64,000 nt of DNA, taken from NCBI GenBank assembly GCA_964036275.1, contig OZ038435.1:6929687-6993686 (forward strand). Reading direction: 5' to 3'. The notes below the pieces were generated by a model. It searched no databases. It worked only from the letters and a program-made list of their open reading frames with translations, and was not told the DNA's origin. Position 1 is the first letter of the stretch; every line of letters begins with the position of its first letter. This DNA comes from Litoditis marina (Eukaryota > Nematoda > Chromadorea > Rhabditida > Rhabditidae). The position numbers and the translations under genes are program-made. Below are positions 48,950 to 62,700 of this stretch, piece after piece.

Positions 48950-50275
48950 ATGTCCGAATTAACCAAGTCCACACACGATGTTGATGATATCCCGCTAGCT
49001 GATGATGGTGGTAAGTGAAAAGTGATATTTGAAATACATTATCTCGGAAGATACATCTATAATACTCATTCTGAAATACCTTTTATTTGATTACATAACC
49101 AACTCAACGCTTAAGAAAATATACAGCTACGACTGTCAGCAACTTTGAGAATTGAGAACCAGTTATAATAAACAAACTAAATATAACATCGATTATAGTT
49201 GTATTCAACATCTTTTTTATTTCGTCCGTGGTTAGGCGCACGAACCAAATGAAACTCACTAGTATCAGTATCTCAGCCTCATAAGGAATACTCTCGCTGC
49301 TAAATCAACATTGTAGGGAATTTTTAAGAAACATCATTATTTGGTTCAAAAAAAACTAAAGCCCACCCTTCACCACGTTTACTGAAATTGAGCAAGTTGA
49401 AAACGCGTAATAGAAATCAGTCCTATCATTTTCGAATTGAAAGCGTTACACTCGTTCTTTTTTGCCTCGAACATAGCCATCTTTTCCCTATAGTGGAAGA
49501 GCGCGAGATCGTTGAAATTTCTGCCTACTCAGACTAGTTTAATTTTATAGAGCATCAGAGTTTGGAAAGTTTCCCTATTTTCAGAACAAAATCTAAAGTT
49601 TCCCTATTTTCAGAACAAAATCTAAATTTTCCCATATTTCGATAAAAAACGAACTCCTTTTAGTAGAATAGTCACCCTATACTGGGGTCTGAGTGTACAG
49701 CAACTAGATTCAGAGGACACGACGACCATAATGAGTGGTAGGACCCCACGACCGGCCCAACCTTTGCCCCGGGAAGAACCCCCTGAGGACCCGGAGGAGA
49801 AGGCCAGACTCATTTCACAGGTCCTCGAACTACAGAATACGCTCGACGGTTAGTTTCGTGCAAATTAATTGAATGCGGAATACTGGATAATGCACAGCTA
49901 AAAGAAAAATAACCAAGAACAGGAAAACTGGAGAAACTATCTACTGATTGCGCCAAGATTCCAATAGAAACAGATATGTCAAAACTAACGAATATTTGAT
50001 TTACTGAACTCTGAACCCCTTTTCTCTAAACTCTCATCTATCTACTGAAATATAGGTATAGGCCCTTGCCTATATTTCAGCATGTTTGGGGTGTGGCCAA
50101 AATTACCAGAGTAAGTTTTCTTTCTGCAGATCTCAGTCAGCGAGTGGACTCAGTCAAGGAGGAAAGTATGAAGTTGCGATCGGAAAACCATGTTCTCGGC
50201 CAATATATTCACAATCTAATGGCTTCTTCCTCAGTATTTCAATCTTCTCAGCCGAAAAATGGAATGAAACCGTAG
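48950..50275 (+). CDS. unc-69: UNC-69, short coiled-coil protein (SCOCO family)
   Basis: Exons 48,950-49,010, 49,714-49,848 and 50,130-50,275; 342 bases, 113 residues, both junctions G|N-N in phase. N-terminal half is acidic and proline-rich ([23 protein letters not shown]). The C-terminal half is the conserved SCOC coiled coil: [52 protein letters not shown]. elegans UNC-69 (about 108 residues) works with UNC-76 in axon outgrowth and synaptic vesicle transport; vertebrate SCOC binds ARL1 at the Golgi. The ATG in exon 1 is chosen because all three exons join in frame; an internal ATG at 49,729 would give a shorter form that keeps the coiled coil. The gene is complete with no odd residues. Confidence 0.93.
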
Positions 50276-50736
50276 GAGCTATTATTATTATTACTAATAC
50301 TTTACTCTTACTTTTCCATATTTCCGATTCCGACCGCCTGAAAACCCCGATATAGATAGAATATACCAACCTTTTCAGCTTGCACATTATTAACAAACTA
50401 GTTTACTCAGCCATCACGCACATTCCATTTTGCCATTTATTCGTGTTATAAACTGAGAACTAGAAACAGGTCGATCACAGTCACAGACTTTTCATTATAC
50501 ATCAGCTAGTCATAATATCTATCAATGATATCTGGTCGGAAGCTTTCTCATAAATACATCACATGCACAATAGATTGATTACATTGTAATAATTCGCTTA
50601 CGTGAATGGAGCAGTAAATCGTTTTTCTGTGTCTCCTTGTTATTTAATCTTCCCACATGAAATCACTGCATGTCATCTAACATCTAACCTATTTTGTTCC
50701 GCATGCTATGCAGTTACTCGGTTCCATTTCCTCTTT

Positions 50737-50744
50737 CATTTCAG
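50737..50744 (+). promoter_or_regulatory. Candidate trans-splice acceptor of the coiled-coil gene
   Basis: CATTTCAG, preceded by CCTCTTT, ends 2 bp before the ATG at 50,747 and 470 bp after the unc-69 stop. This position fits a downstream operon gene or an independent spliced-leader site. Confidence 0.5.
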
Positions 50745-50746
50745 AG

Positions 50747-53700
50747 ATGATATGTTTGCTCAAGGCTATGACTGGTGAAAATGTGCAAAGAGAAAGGTCG
50801 ATCGCACATCCAGCCCCATCCACGACACTTCAGCAGAACCACTCTTTTATGTTCAATTATAGTTATTTTATGATGGCTTTACTATGAACTGGTCCATTAC
50901 TTCCGTGTGCCTTGGTTTTACTTTAATACAATAACAACAGTGTGTTTTACAGGAGAAGAGATGAAAGCATACCAAACTGGTTTAACGGTGAGTAAGCTAA
51001 TAACGCAAGTAGTGTCAATCCACGGTGAGACCGCTCGACAAAAACGGTCCAAGTGAAAAAACAGAGGAAAGACAAAACCGCACCGCGTATAATGCACGAG
51101 CGGTTTTAATAATGGAGCGCACTTTCTGATAAATTAAATGCAACTTTCAACCAAGCATCGTGCCAAAAAGCTACAGTACATTTTTTCCGCGCGGGTACGC
51201 GCCCTGTCTAGGCTGATGACCGGCCGCATTTCAATTGGCGGGGTAAGCCGTTTTTCAACTGCGGGCAAAACTCCAAATAATTGGGGAGCGGTCTCACCGT
51301 GAATCAGATAGGAAAATAATGATAACACAGCTAACTAACTAAATAAAATTAAAAAAAGAACTGTCTCAAAACATTTTCTCGTTATACTTAAAATGAGGTA
51401 CGCACAAGGTTGAACGGTGGTTTTTATGAAGGAGCACATACAGTAAACCCGCTTGACAAAAAATTATTCTCATAAAAAAATGGAATAGTTTCACATTTAT
51501 CTCACAGAACGATAATAAACTAACGAGACCAGTAAAAATGTGCACGGGAAAATTGGAGTATCGCCCCCCACTTTAGTTGGGTCCACCCGTAGAAGTTCAA
51601 CCCCCCACCCAAGCTAGAACCTGAAAATCTAGGAGGGGGGGAGGTTTTGAAAACCCCAAAAACAAAAGTTTAACCACGTTTCTTGTTTCCTCCTAGGTAT
51701 GATCTGAAAACTAGAACATAGTTAGGTTAGGTGGCTACTGGCTATTCATCATAGTTTCCTCTCCATGTATTCTAGTGTAATCCCCCTAGGGTTGTTAATC
51801 GAGTTCAAATTTTCGAGTTTTCGAGTTTCAAGAATTTTCGTGTTTTCGAGTTTTTCAAAAAATCGAGTTTTTGGAGTTTTGAGAAAATCGAGTTTTCAAG
51901 TTTGGAACGCAGAAAAATTTCGAGTTTTTCAAGTTTCATAACCATTGAATTTTTACATTTTTACTTCCAAAAACCTTCATTTTTCGAGTTGAAAATTTCG
52001 ATTTTCGAGTTTTAGAGTTCAAAAATTCGAGTTTGGGTTTTCGATATCCAGAAAAATCGAGTTTTCGAGTTTCGAGTTTGACTCGACTCGGAAATTTTCG
52101 AGTTTTTCCGAGTCGAGTTTCGAGTTTGTCTTTATAACAACCCTAGTACCCCTATGAGCTACAACGGTGGAATTACATAAATAATATCAAGGAAATCTTT
52201 TGAATAGTTTGTGTCGTTGATTTTAATCGGAACTACAGACTACAGAAACAAAGTACAACGAAAGTTGGATGCAACGAACTTCAACCACAGCTTATATGCC
52301 GTTTACACAGCAGAACTCATGTATTTCCATCGTTACGTAAAGTGGTAAATAAAGGTAAAGCTCACAGAAGTAATACAAACTAGAAAAACGGAAAGAGAAA
52401 GAGTATAGAAAGTGGTACGTTTCGCCTCTACCCCAGACGTAACCACTTAAATCAAGATACCTTCCCCTTGAGGCATCCTCAGTGAGGTAGGGGAAGGAAG
52501 TCAGATGGGTCCTGTTGGACTATACGAATAATAACAACAAATAGTCGGTACCAGGAATAAGTCATTCAAAACAAAAAGTCATTAAAGTAAAAGTCATTTG
52601 AAAGTAAAAGTCATTAATTCACTTTTAGTCAGGATTTGAAAATTCGAAAATTTTCGAAAACTTTATTCCTGATTCTCAACTGTTTCTGTACTTAATGACT
52701 TTTACTTTCAAATGACTTTTACTTTAATGACTTTTTATTTTGAATGACTTATTCTGGTTGCCCAAATAGTCAAAGAACAGAAACCTAAAGAAGATGAGGT
52801 CGAACAGCATTATCGATCGAACCACTAGATAAGTTCGATAATAGAAGTCCTTGTAAGTTTATTAGTACAAAATCAATTATTCGAACCAATTGGAAAAATA
52901 GTGCTAAAAGTGAGGCTATTCCTCAGTTGAGATTCCTGTAGGTTTTTCTCAGAGCAGCGTGAATACATCAATTCGCCTACTATTGGTAGCTACAACCCAA
53001 TAATTTGTTTAGAACAGCGAGAAGAGGGACTGTAAGGAACAATCTGAGAAATTACCTTCATTTTTCGTCCGCAAAGATTAGAGATAGGTAAAATAGCACG
53101 ATCTGAAGGACGAAATAGTAGAACATAATAGAATTCCGGAGAGAAAATTTCGCAAGCAATACAAGTGCACAACCGAATGAAGAATGAGAACGTTCGGACA
53201 AGGTATGGACACGGGTTTACTAAGACGCGTGAAAGGTACACATTAACTAGTTTCGTGCTTTTTCACGTAGTCCGTGCCTTTCGATACCGATCTGTCTCGT
53301 TAGAGCACGAACTAATAGTGCACTTCTTTGATTACGAAAAATTCATTACTGGTTTATTCGCCAACAACACTGTGGAACGGGTAAGAAAGTGATTACTCTC
53401 AAATGGTCTATTGGTTGATTGGAGCTCGGTTAGTGGTTACTGATGTGGTTATCGAATTCCCGTTTTATTGGAGTCGGCCTGATAAGTTTATAAAGATCGC
53501 CCTGCTCAAAGCAAGCCTGCACGATGTATTTATTCCTATCTCACTGTGTTTGTAATTCGATCCCGTTGCTGTTCGGTTCAAATTCGTAGATTATGGCGTG
53601 TAACCAGTTCAAATTACAAATCTGCCGTCATATAACCGTTGGGACAATGTGATCACATAAGGGAAGAGCATGGAATCCTTTGGCTCGGAGGTTGGGCTGA

Positions 53701-56700
53701 AACTTTACATGTACAGTTATTTTCTATTCTTGTTCTACGAGTCCGTATCCGTAAGTTCGAATTAATCCGATCCTGCTGCTTTCCAGTCCGAGTCAAAAAT
53801 TTAGCGGTGTATGCCGATCAAACTATAAATCTTCCAGCACACCAACGAACGAAATACGAGAGATGGTGCGGAACAATATATCTAATGTGTGGAATACTGG
53901 TGTAATTTTCAGGGTTCTATCTCACAGTTTGGTTTTGAACCCTCTCTCTCACATTCTTCAAATGATTGAAATCGTATAGAATTGGTTGGCCATACATAGA
54001 TATAACACCCAAAAACGTCACGAGATGGATAATGTTGAGGCTTGAGTATAGTTTCAAATCTAACCACGAAGTGCGCGTGACTACAGAATTATGCGCTAAT
54101 CATCACTGACCCCTGAATAATATGTGTATCATATTCCATCAGTATTTTGCATAAATACCCGTGATATGTCACTAGTTTTTGCTGTGCTACCGTAATGGCA
54201 AATGTCAAATCTTACCGACTGTCAATTCTTACCGACTACATTTCTTACCGACTTATGGTCGGTATTGGTAAAGCCGGTTTGGCTCCTCCTTTGAGGGTTT
54301 TCTTTGTTTATCTTTATTATTATTATATGTATAAACTTTATTTAGGAGTTTTACGGATATAATAATTAGATTTCAAACACTCAGTAGAATTTGGGGTTAG
54401 ATGATTGGGAAACAGTCTATATGATCGGCAAATGGAACTTACCGACTTAGATCAAGTTTCTACATTTGTGATGTTACTTGATCTTATCACTTCATTGTTT
54501 TGTATTTATACTAAAAACATGTCAGAAATGGAGATATACTATCCCGAGAAAGTAATCTAGCATGTTGGCCATTTCAACTGAAGATGGCTTTGTATTGTTT
54601 TGAACTTGATGCCGTTTTCAAAGTCTAAATGTCAATTTCCAAGATAAACGTTTTGCATGGTTTTCTTGCCCCATATCTTGAATTATCATTTACATTATCT
54701 GCAGAATCGTTCACTAGGAGAAACTTACTAACATTTTCGTAGTAAATTTTCATGATTGATGTTCACGTCTCATAACCCTATGCAGACATCTTTATCGCTG
54801 ACGTTTCTATTTCACTTCTCACTATATTGTGCTATGAATATTATTATTGGTTCCAGAGCAGATTGTGCTCTTCCGAGCCCCGGCTGTGAAGTGAGCTGAA
54901 CGGCGGATACATGAAGGAGCGTGAACTTTCAGGTCAGCTTTTAGTGTTCCTTAATGAAATAAGTGTTCGCGTTCATTATGATAGAAGAAATATAACATCA
55001 TCGTTTTCATATGCTCTATGCTCTGAGCATAGGACTTGAGCGGTGGCAGCCTATGTTGACCCAATTTTTGTAATTTTCGGAGTTCACATGTTTTTATTCG
55101 GAAAACAAGCGAACGATAGCTCCGCATAGTTGAATGTAGTGTAGAACATATCAACCCCAGTCTATCATTGTGTTCCCTATTCGCTAGGCTATCTCAGAAC
55201 TTGAGCTGCAGCACGTTTTGCTGACCCAACTTTTGTCATTTTTGGAGCAACTTCACATGTTATTATTCGGAAAACAAACGAATGATAGCTGCACATAATG
55301 CAATATAGTGTAGAACATATCAAGACTAGTATATTATTGTCTTCCCTATTCGCTAGGCTATCTTAGAACCTAAGCTGCATCACCTCTACTTGATTTGATC
55401 CAAATTTTGTCACTATTAGAGTAAGTTCTTATGCTAGTATTTGAAAAACAACGAAGAATAGCCACATGATTGGATAAAGTTTTGACTAGAACGTGAGCTG
55501 CAGCAACCTTAGTTGCTTAGTTCCGCAAATTGTTATCATTTTGGCATTCAGTTTGTACTATATTATTCAGAAAAGTGTTTCTTTTCAGGCGGATGGTCCG
55601 TTCGGAGTGTTTCAGAAGAGATGGTGAAGATAATGATGTTATATTTGAATATATAGCTTCTTCCGAACACACAATAAATTGGTTCAACTATTTATATTTG
55701 TACATTTAATAAACAAGGGTCTATATAGCGGTCGAAAGTTTGGTGAACGAAATAACTGTTTCCTTCTTCGGAAATCCGCTGCCAATCTGAAAAATAAACA
55801 GTTAGTTTTCAAAAGTGAACGCCCGAAATTTTTCATATCTTGCGTTCTCTACTCTAACTCTAAGTGAGACAGTGTCATATATTCCATGGTTAGAAGGACA
55901 CGGATACCTTCTATGTGTACGTTGAGCATTTATATATAGTGAGTGCGAAATGTATTAATTTCTGTCTCTAGCCGGAATCGAATCTCTGAGCAAAAGATGT
56001 GTAGCGGGGCGCTAACCACACTGCGCTATTAGAGCACATAAAGGCATGCCTTGGAATCGAAGACATGTGTGCCTACACAGCGAAAAGTGAGGTATACAGT
56101 ACCCTCCCGCCTTTCCTTTGGCGACGACTACAGAATGAGATGCTCAGGTAATATGGCTGACGGATACCGGTAGTGCTAAACCAACAGCTGAACTTGGGTT
56201 TACAGCTCACGTTCTGAGAAAGACTAGTGGAACCCAACATTACATTTTTATCAGCTGAGTTTTCGAAAAATTCGCAGCAAGAGTGACAGGAAAAGGGTTT
56301 AACTATGGCTGCAGCAGCTCACATACTAGTCAAGTGAATCCAATCATATGTAGCTATTCTTCGTTGTTTTCCGAATAATAACATGTGAATTTACTCCAAA
56401 AATAACAAAAGTTGAGTCAGAAAAACGTGCTGCAGCTCAGATTCTGAGATAGCCTAGCGAATAGGGAACACAATGATAGACTGGGGTTGATATGTTCTAC
56501 ACTATATTGCATTATGTGCAGCTATCATTCGTTTGTTTTCCGAATAATAACATGTGAAGTTACTCCAAAAATGACAAAAGTTGGGTCAGCAAAACGTGCT
56601 GCAGCTCAAGTTCTGAGATAGCGCTTTTGAACTGACGGGGTCAGGTTCGATTCCCGGCTGAGACAGGTGGTTTGCAAATACAGTTTTGACAGTGGTCAGT

Positions 56701-59700
56701 TTCAGTATGCAAGTAACTGACGATTGTCAAAAGTAATGTGTAAAATAATGACCGTTGTCAGACTTCAAGAAAATAATTGACTCTCGTCATTTATTTGGAC
56801 AATAAAGTCTGCGAAACGGAACCAGAAAGTGTTCATATTCTAAGTTTCTCGGCAATAAATAAAAAATTGACCAGATTTGCATAATATTTGATTTTTGAAA
56901 AACTATTTAAATGGATGCCTCTTATATGAAAACGATGATGTTATATTTCTTCTATCATAATGAACGCGAACACTTATTTCATTAAGGAACACTAAAAGCT
57001 GACCTGAAAGTTCACGCTCCTTCATGTATCCGCCGTTCAGCTCACTTCACAGCCGGGGCTCGGAAGAGCACAATCTGCTCTGGAACCAATAATAATATTC
57101 ATAGCACAATATAGTGAGAAGTGAAATAGAAACGTCAGCGATAAAGATGTCTGCATAGGGTTATGAGACGTGAACATCAATCATGAAAATTTACTACGAA
57201 AATGTTAGTAAGTTTCTCCTAGTGAACGATTCTGCAGATAATGTAAATGATAATTCAAGATATGGGGCAAGAAAACCATGCAAAACGTTTATCTTGGAAA
57301 TTGACATTTAGACTTTGAAAACGGCATCAAGTTCAAAACAATACAAAGCCATCTTCAGTTGAAATGGCCAACATGCTAGATTACTTTCTCGGGATAGTAT
57401 ATCTCCATTTCTGACATGTTTTTAGTATAAATACAAAACAATGAAGTGATAAGATCAAGTAACATCACAAATGTAGAAACTTGATCTAAGTCGGTGAGTT
57501 CCATTTGCCGATCATATAGACTGTTTCCCAATCATCTAACCCCAAATTCTACTGAGTGTTTGAAATCTAATTATTATATCCGTAAAACTCCTAAATAAAG
57601 TTTATACATATAATAATAATAAAGATAAACAAAGAAAACCCTCAAAGGAGGAGCCAAACCGGCTTTACCAATACCGACCATAAGTCGGTAAGAAATGTAG
57701 TCGGTAAGAATTGACAGTCGGTAAGATTTGACATTTGCCTACCGTAATTTCAGACATTATTGTGTTATCGAAAATGCCGTACGCATTGCGTAGCGTGCTT
57801 CGCGGCAAGTGGGAAATTTTGAAAATTTAGTTCTGTCTTCCTTTTGTTTCAGGTGTTTTTTTGTATGTTTAATTATTCTTCATTAACGTGTATATTTTTC
57901 TCATAATTTCATTTCAATTTCTTTTTCAGTTCCCGGACCTCTTAATGACTGATCCCGACAGTGGGCATCCCACTCCGCGGGACGACGAGTTTACCGATGA
58001 ACAAAATGACCAGGTATTATAATGAATTAATGGAATTAGATCTTTCCATCTTCCTAGAATTCTACTTTGTCCACTATATCGGTTATTCTCAAAGTTAAAA
58101 ACAACGTTATTTACATCTCGAGTCTCTTATGCTTTTTATGCTCACGTTTTCAAGGGTTTGTATTACTCTATTTTTAAAAAAATCAGTAAGAATGACCAGA
58201 AAGCCAATTTTTGCGTAGATCTACCTGTGACCCTGATTGTCTAACGCTATACCGTTTGTTTAGTTACGTGAAAGGGTGAAAGTCCAATATTCCACTAGTC
58301 TCGCGTTTGTACGCATTTTCAGTTTCACAAAATATCGGCTTGATTGTCGTTAATCAAAAACAAACATTCGATGTGTTTATTTTGTTGCTTCGCAGTAAGT
58401 AAATCCAATCATTCTTCATTCGTACGTAAAAAACAAACATCAATGTGTTTCTGAGTTTTGGTGTGTGTTCAACGTGGCTATGAATTCGACTTGCACTGTT
58501 TGCCAAATAACCGAGTTCTGTTTTAAGTCTGTACTCTGGGGTATTTGCAGGTCCAGGATCCGTTTACAACTCCCACCAAGTCTCGTCTTCGCCTTTTTTC
58601 CGCAACTTCAACTCCCCTCGAGACGTCAGGTCAACCACGGCTCACGGACTTTTTCGGGTATTTGAAAAGTTATTTTCCGCTCAAAAAAGCAAAAAAAAAA
58701 CGTTCACCCAAAGCTGTATCGCTCTAAATGTTGAGTAATCATAGAGTTCCCACACACCCATACCGCTGAGGGTTCGCAGCGTTCATCGAGTGAAAGAATA
58801 TGAATGAATTAACCAAACTCACAAACCGTTCGTCAAAAACATAGCTTTATCATTCGATGGGTGGAAAGGGAAAGCGTTCGAAGTTACATCGATATGTTGC
58901 AGTAGTGCCGCGAACACGAATACAAGTTCTGTCGGAATCTCATCATCGCTGACGCCTATTCGACCGAATTCTTCCGCATCTTCTCATGGAACCTCAAGAC
59001 CTGCCTCAAATCCCTTGATAAGTTAGTTTTTTTTTCATGTGTGTGTTCATATTTTCATAATGTTATATGCCTTTTTATCAGACTTTCGCGATTTGTCATG
59101 ATTTCATTGAAATTCTGTTAACAGAGTTCACCAAGGATTACATCGGCTTGGCGAAGTCGAATCGACGACTGGAACATGGTATGAAGGCACAGCTGAATGA
59201 GTCAGTGCAAATACGGAGTGAGAAGGAGCGAGTTGAAGATGAGGTAGGACAGTCGATGAATCTTTTCATACGTTTCACTTCTAGTTATGAGTTTTTAAAA
59301 TAAGTTTTTTTTTCATTTCTGATTTTACTTTTTTTTCACCCTTTCACATGCGAAATAAATCAATCAAAGAATGTCCCAAGCTCCCAAGTTTGATAGTTCG
59401 AATTTCTCCCGTTTGGTTTGGGTACGGTTAGTGCTTGAGATAGGTCTGGGTATCGGCTTTGTAATACACATTGGACGACAAAAGCGATTGCCTTCAGTGT
59501 AACTGTGCAACATTTTATCAGTTTCTCTACTCCGATTAATGAATATTTTTCAGCTTGTCGCTGTCAAAGAACAAATGAACAGCACAGTTCATGAATTGGA
59601 AGATAGAATCAGTTTACTAGAGGTTAGTTCACTGTTTACATATATCGATTCGGCGTGAACCGATAACCCGAACCCAGAAAATATCCATAAACCAGATTGT

Positions 59701-62700
59701 ACCTGAGACTTCGGAAGTTGATATGTCCACAAGAAAGCTTATTGCAAATTTTGCAGCAGTCTTTGCTCGAACTCGAACCTGTGAACCTGTGATGTAGAAT
59801 ACTGTGTATCTCATTTTCTGTAGTATGCGTTTTACGAAAAGCAGGGCATGAAATTTCCATCTGCGCAAGTTCATGTAGTAGTGATGAGCACTTTATAGAA
59901 ATTTCTCTGATTTGGTTGCCCTAAGCATCCGCCATTAGTAAATACCTCCTATGGGTCATTCAGTAACGTTCTTTTTTCAGGAATGTCAAAATAAGATAGA
60001 GGAGCTGAACAATTCTCTAAAAACTGCAAATGAACACGAGCGAGAAGTGGTAGCGCATTTGACGGTCAACTTGGATGCGACTAGGGTGGAGTTAGAGGTT
60101 GGTTGCGCTTCGTAAGTTTCGTTTAGTGGTACCATACGTGAGGCGACTTTGTTGTCTACAAGAATTGATTGGAAATCGGGTGTTTCATCTGGGTGACCAA
60201 ACTACAAAATTGGGTGATAGGTGACTTTTTTCTTTTTTTCACCAATGCAAGCGGCTATTGCTGAAACTAAGGTTGTTCGAAAGCTTGATTCAATACAAAT
60301 TACAAATCGGGTGCTCTAATGAATTATCCAACACTGTCGTCCTACGTCGGAATCTAACTGATAATTAGGACTAGCGTGTGCATATCCTAGATCCTACAGA
60401 AACGAAAAGTTTTCGATTTAAAAACGTGATGAATTCGCATCAAAGATAGACTAAGTTCGTAAATATTGACGAAAAATAAGCCGTTTTCTGAATGTTATTC
60501 TAATCGTACAAATTAGTTCAGATTTTTGATCAGCCGCTACCCGCTACTTTGTGGTTCATGGAGATTCGTTTCATTCAAGTCGTGTAAAACTGTGTTCCAG
60601 GAAGCATCAAAGCTCGAAACCGAGCTCCGCGACAAAATTCTCGCCCTGCAAAACCAGCGAGATGTCCTAGCTTCCAAAGTAGAGGATCTCCAACTGCGCT
60701 TGGATAAAATAACAGAGGTTAGAACTGTTTTCCTTTCCATCATGATTTTCGTTGTAATTCCACGAGTAGGCATAGCAATTTAAATTGAATACTGCCGTGG
60801 TGCGGTTCTGCTTGCTGCTAAGTTGATCAGAGCGTTCTTTATATATCTCCCAAGTGTTCTCCGAATCATCGATTTTACTTTTAATTGTGATCGTGCTCAA
60901 ATCAGACTTCGAGAACAGGTTCAAATAATATGCCTTGCCTTATATATAGGGGGATGCAAACGTAGGGCGATTTGGTTGGATGATTTATTGATTCACTCGT
61001 TTAAAAAAAAATCAAACTACCCCAGTTACGAGATAAAACACTTGAGTTTTAATGAATTTTTGTGAACAACAAAGCCGCCTTCTGTATGGAAGGATAACCA
61101 CCTCGATATTCTGATCAGTTGGAGAGAAAATATTGATTTGAGTCTACCGTTGTGTGGTTGAACCATAGGCACGATGCCCCGCTCAACTGACTGACTGGGG
61201 GAATTGTAGTTTGGTCACTACGCTTTACTATTTAGAGACAAACCCCTACCTTTGATCTTAAACATTTCCAACCCCGTAACCGAGACTATCATACCCTAAA
61301 TGCCTCAGAGTTGTGACTTTTTCAAACAGGGGGGTTTTGCCCTCCCCCTCAGCCATTATAAGGGGGTTTTGCCCTTAATTTAGAAAATCGCTAAATCAGA
61401 CAATTTTTGAGGGGGGGGGGGGGTTGCCCAAATCTTCGGACCAAAAACAGGGGGGGGGGGGTTTCTCAAAACGCTGAGCATTTAGGGTATGGAGACTATG
61501 TGTTAACAATCTTTCATTGAAGGAAGCTGCCGCACGCGAGTCCCAACTTTCCACAGATCTCTCCGACCTGCGCACCCAGTTAACTGCCGTATCGGGGGAA
61601 AAGTCGGAGTTGCAGGAGCGTTTGGATACAGCACATGAGGTACGACAACTAGGAATGTGAGACTAATCGGTATAAGGGAATCCATTTTGCATTAGAGATT
61701 CATGAAAATTCATGATTAATCCAAATTAGGGTTAAGTTAAGCTAAGTTAGGCGCCGGGTTTTGGCGGAAAAGAATCCTTCTTTCTGGCTATCCGGACAAT
61801 TTTACTGTGTGAGGTATATGATGCCCCGATCATGTAATCACGATCAGTTTGAAAGTTAGAAACGCATTAACTATTACATCTTGAGTTTTTGAGGTGTTGC
61901 TTCTGTTTCAGTAAATAAAACAAACGTAAGCTGTATTAATGGCATATGAGTGTTCTCACCATGGTGACATTTTCATTTTTGTTAAGCGGTTGTCAATTTT
62001 CTCGCCATGTGGGAAAATGAGTATGCAGTACGGTTTTTAAAATTTAAAAACGAACTCGAAACTCGACAGAAAAACTTAAAAATTTTCGAGTCGAGTCGAA
62101 CTTCTGAAACTCGAAAATCGTAAAAATTTTCAACTCGAAAAATGAAGGCTTTTGAAGGTAAAAATTTGTAAATTCAAATTTTCGTTTATGAAACTCGAAC
62201 AACTCGACATTTTTCTGCCTCAAACCTCCAAAAACTCGATTTTTTGAAAAACTCGGAAACTCGAACACTCGAAATTTTAAGCTCGATTAACAACCCTAGT
62301 ATGCAGCTAGTAACATGGCCGCAGATTTTCTTTCCGAGAGCTAGTATCTCCGGGAAAGTTGTATACGCTGGTAGACTAATAGTTGGAAAAAGAAACATGG
62401 CTAGCATTTTTGCTCTGATACATATTCACCTTTTGTGTTCAGACGTTGAATGGAAAAGAGAAGGAGATCCACGATTTAAAACAGCGTCTGGACACAGCAA
62501 CTGAGGTTGGTCACAGCTGTTTTGCTGGTCAGATTGAGAGATTATCGTTCTCGCAGAGTAGCAGAATCTTGGTGGTTTCAGGGTAGTTATAAAGGAAAAT
62601 GGTCACAGTCTGCTGTACACAGGCGTCATCTATAGTTTGATCTGGTGTACACTACGTCATATATAGTCTTTTCCATTCCTACTGAGACTCCTACAGTAGG

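Noticed and set aside
53165..53905. Plus-strand open frames between unc-69 and the coiled-coil exons
   Set aside because: No splice-site context or family match; the stretch overlaps an old repeat and lies within an intron.
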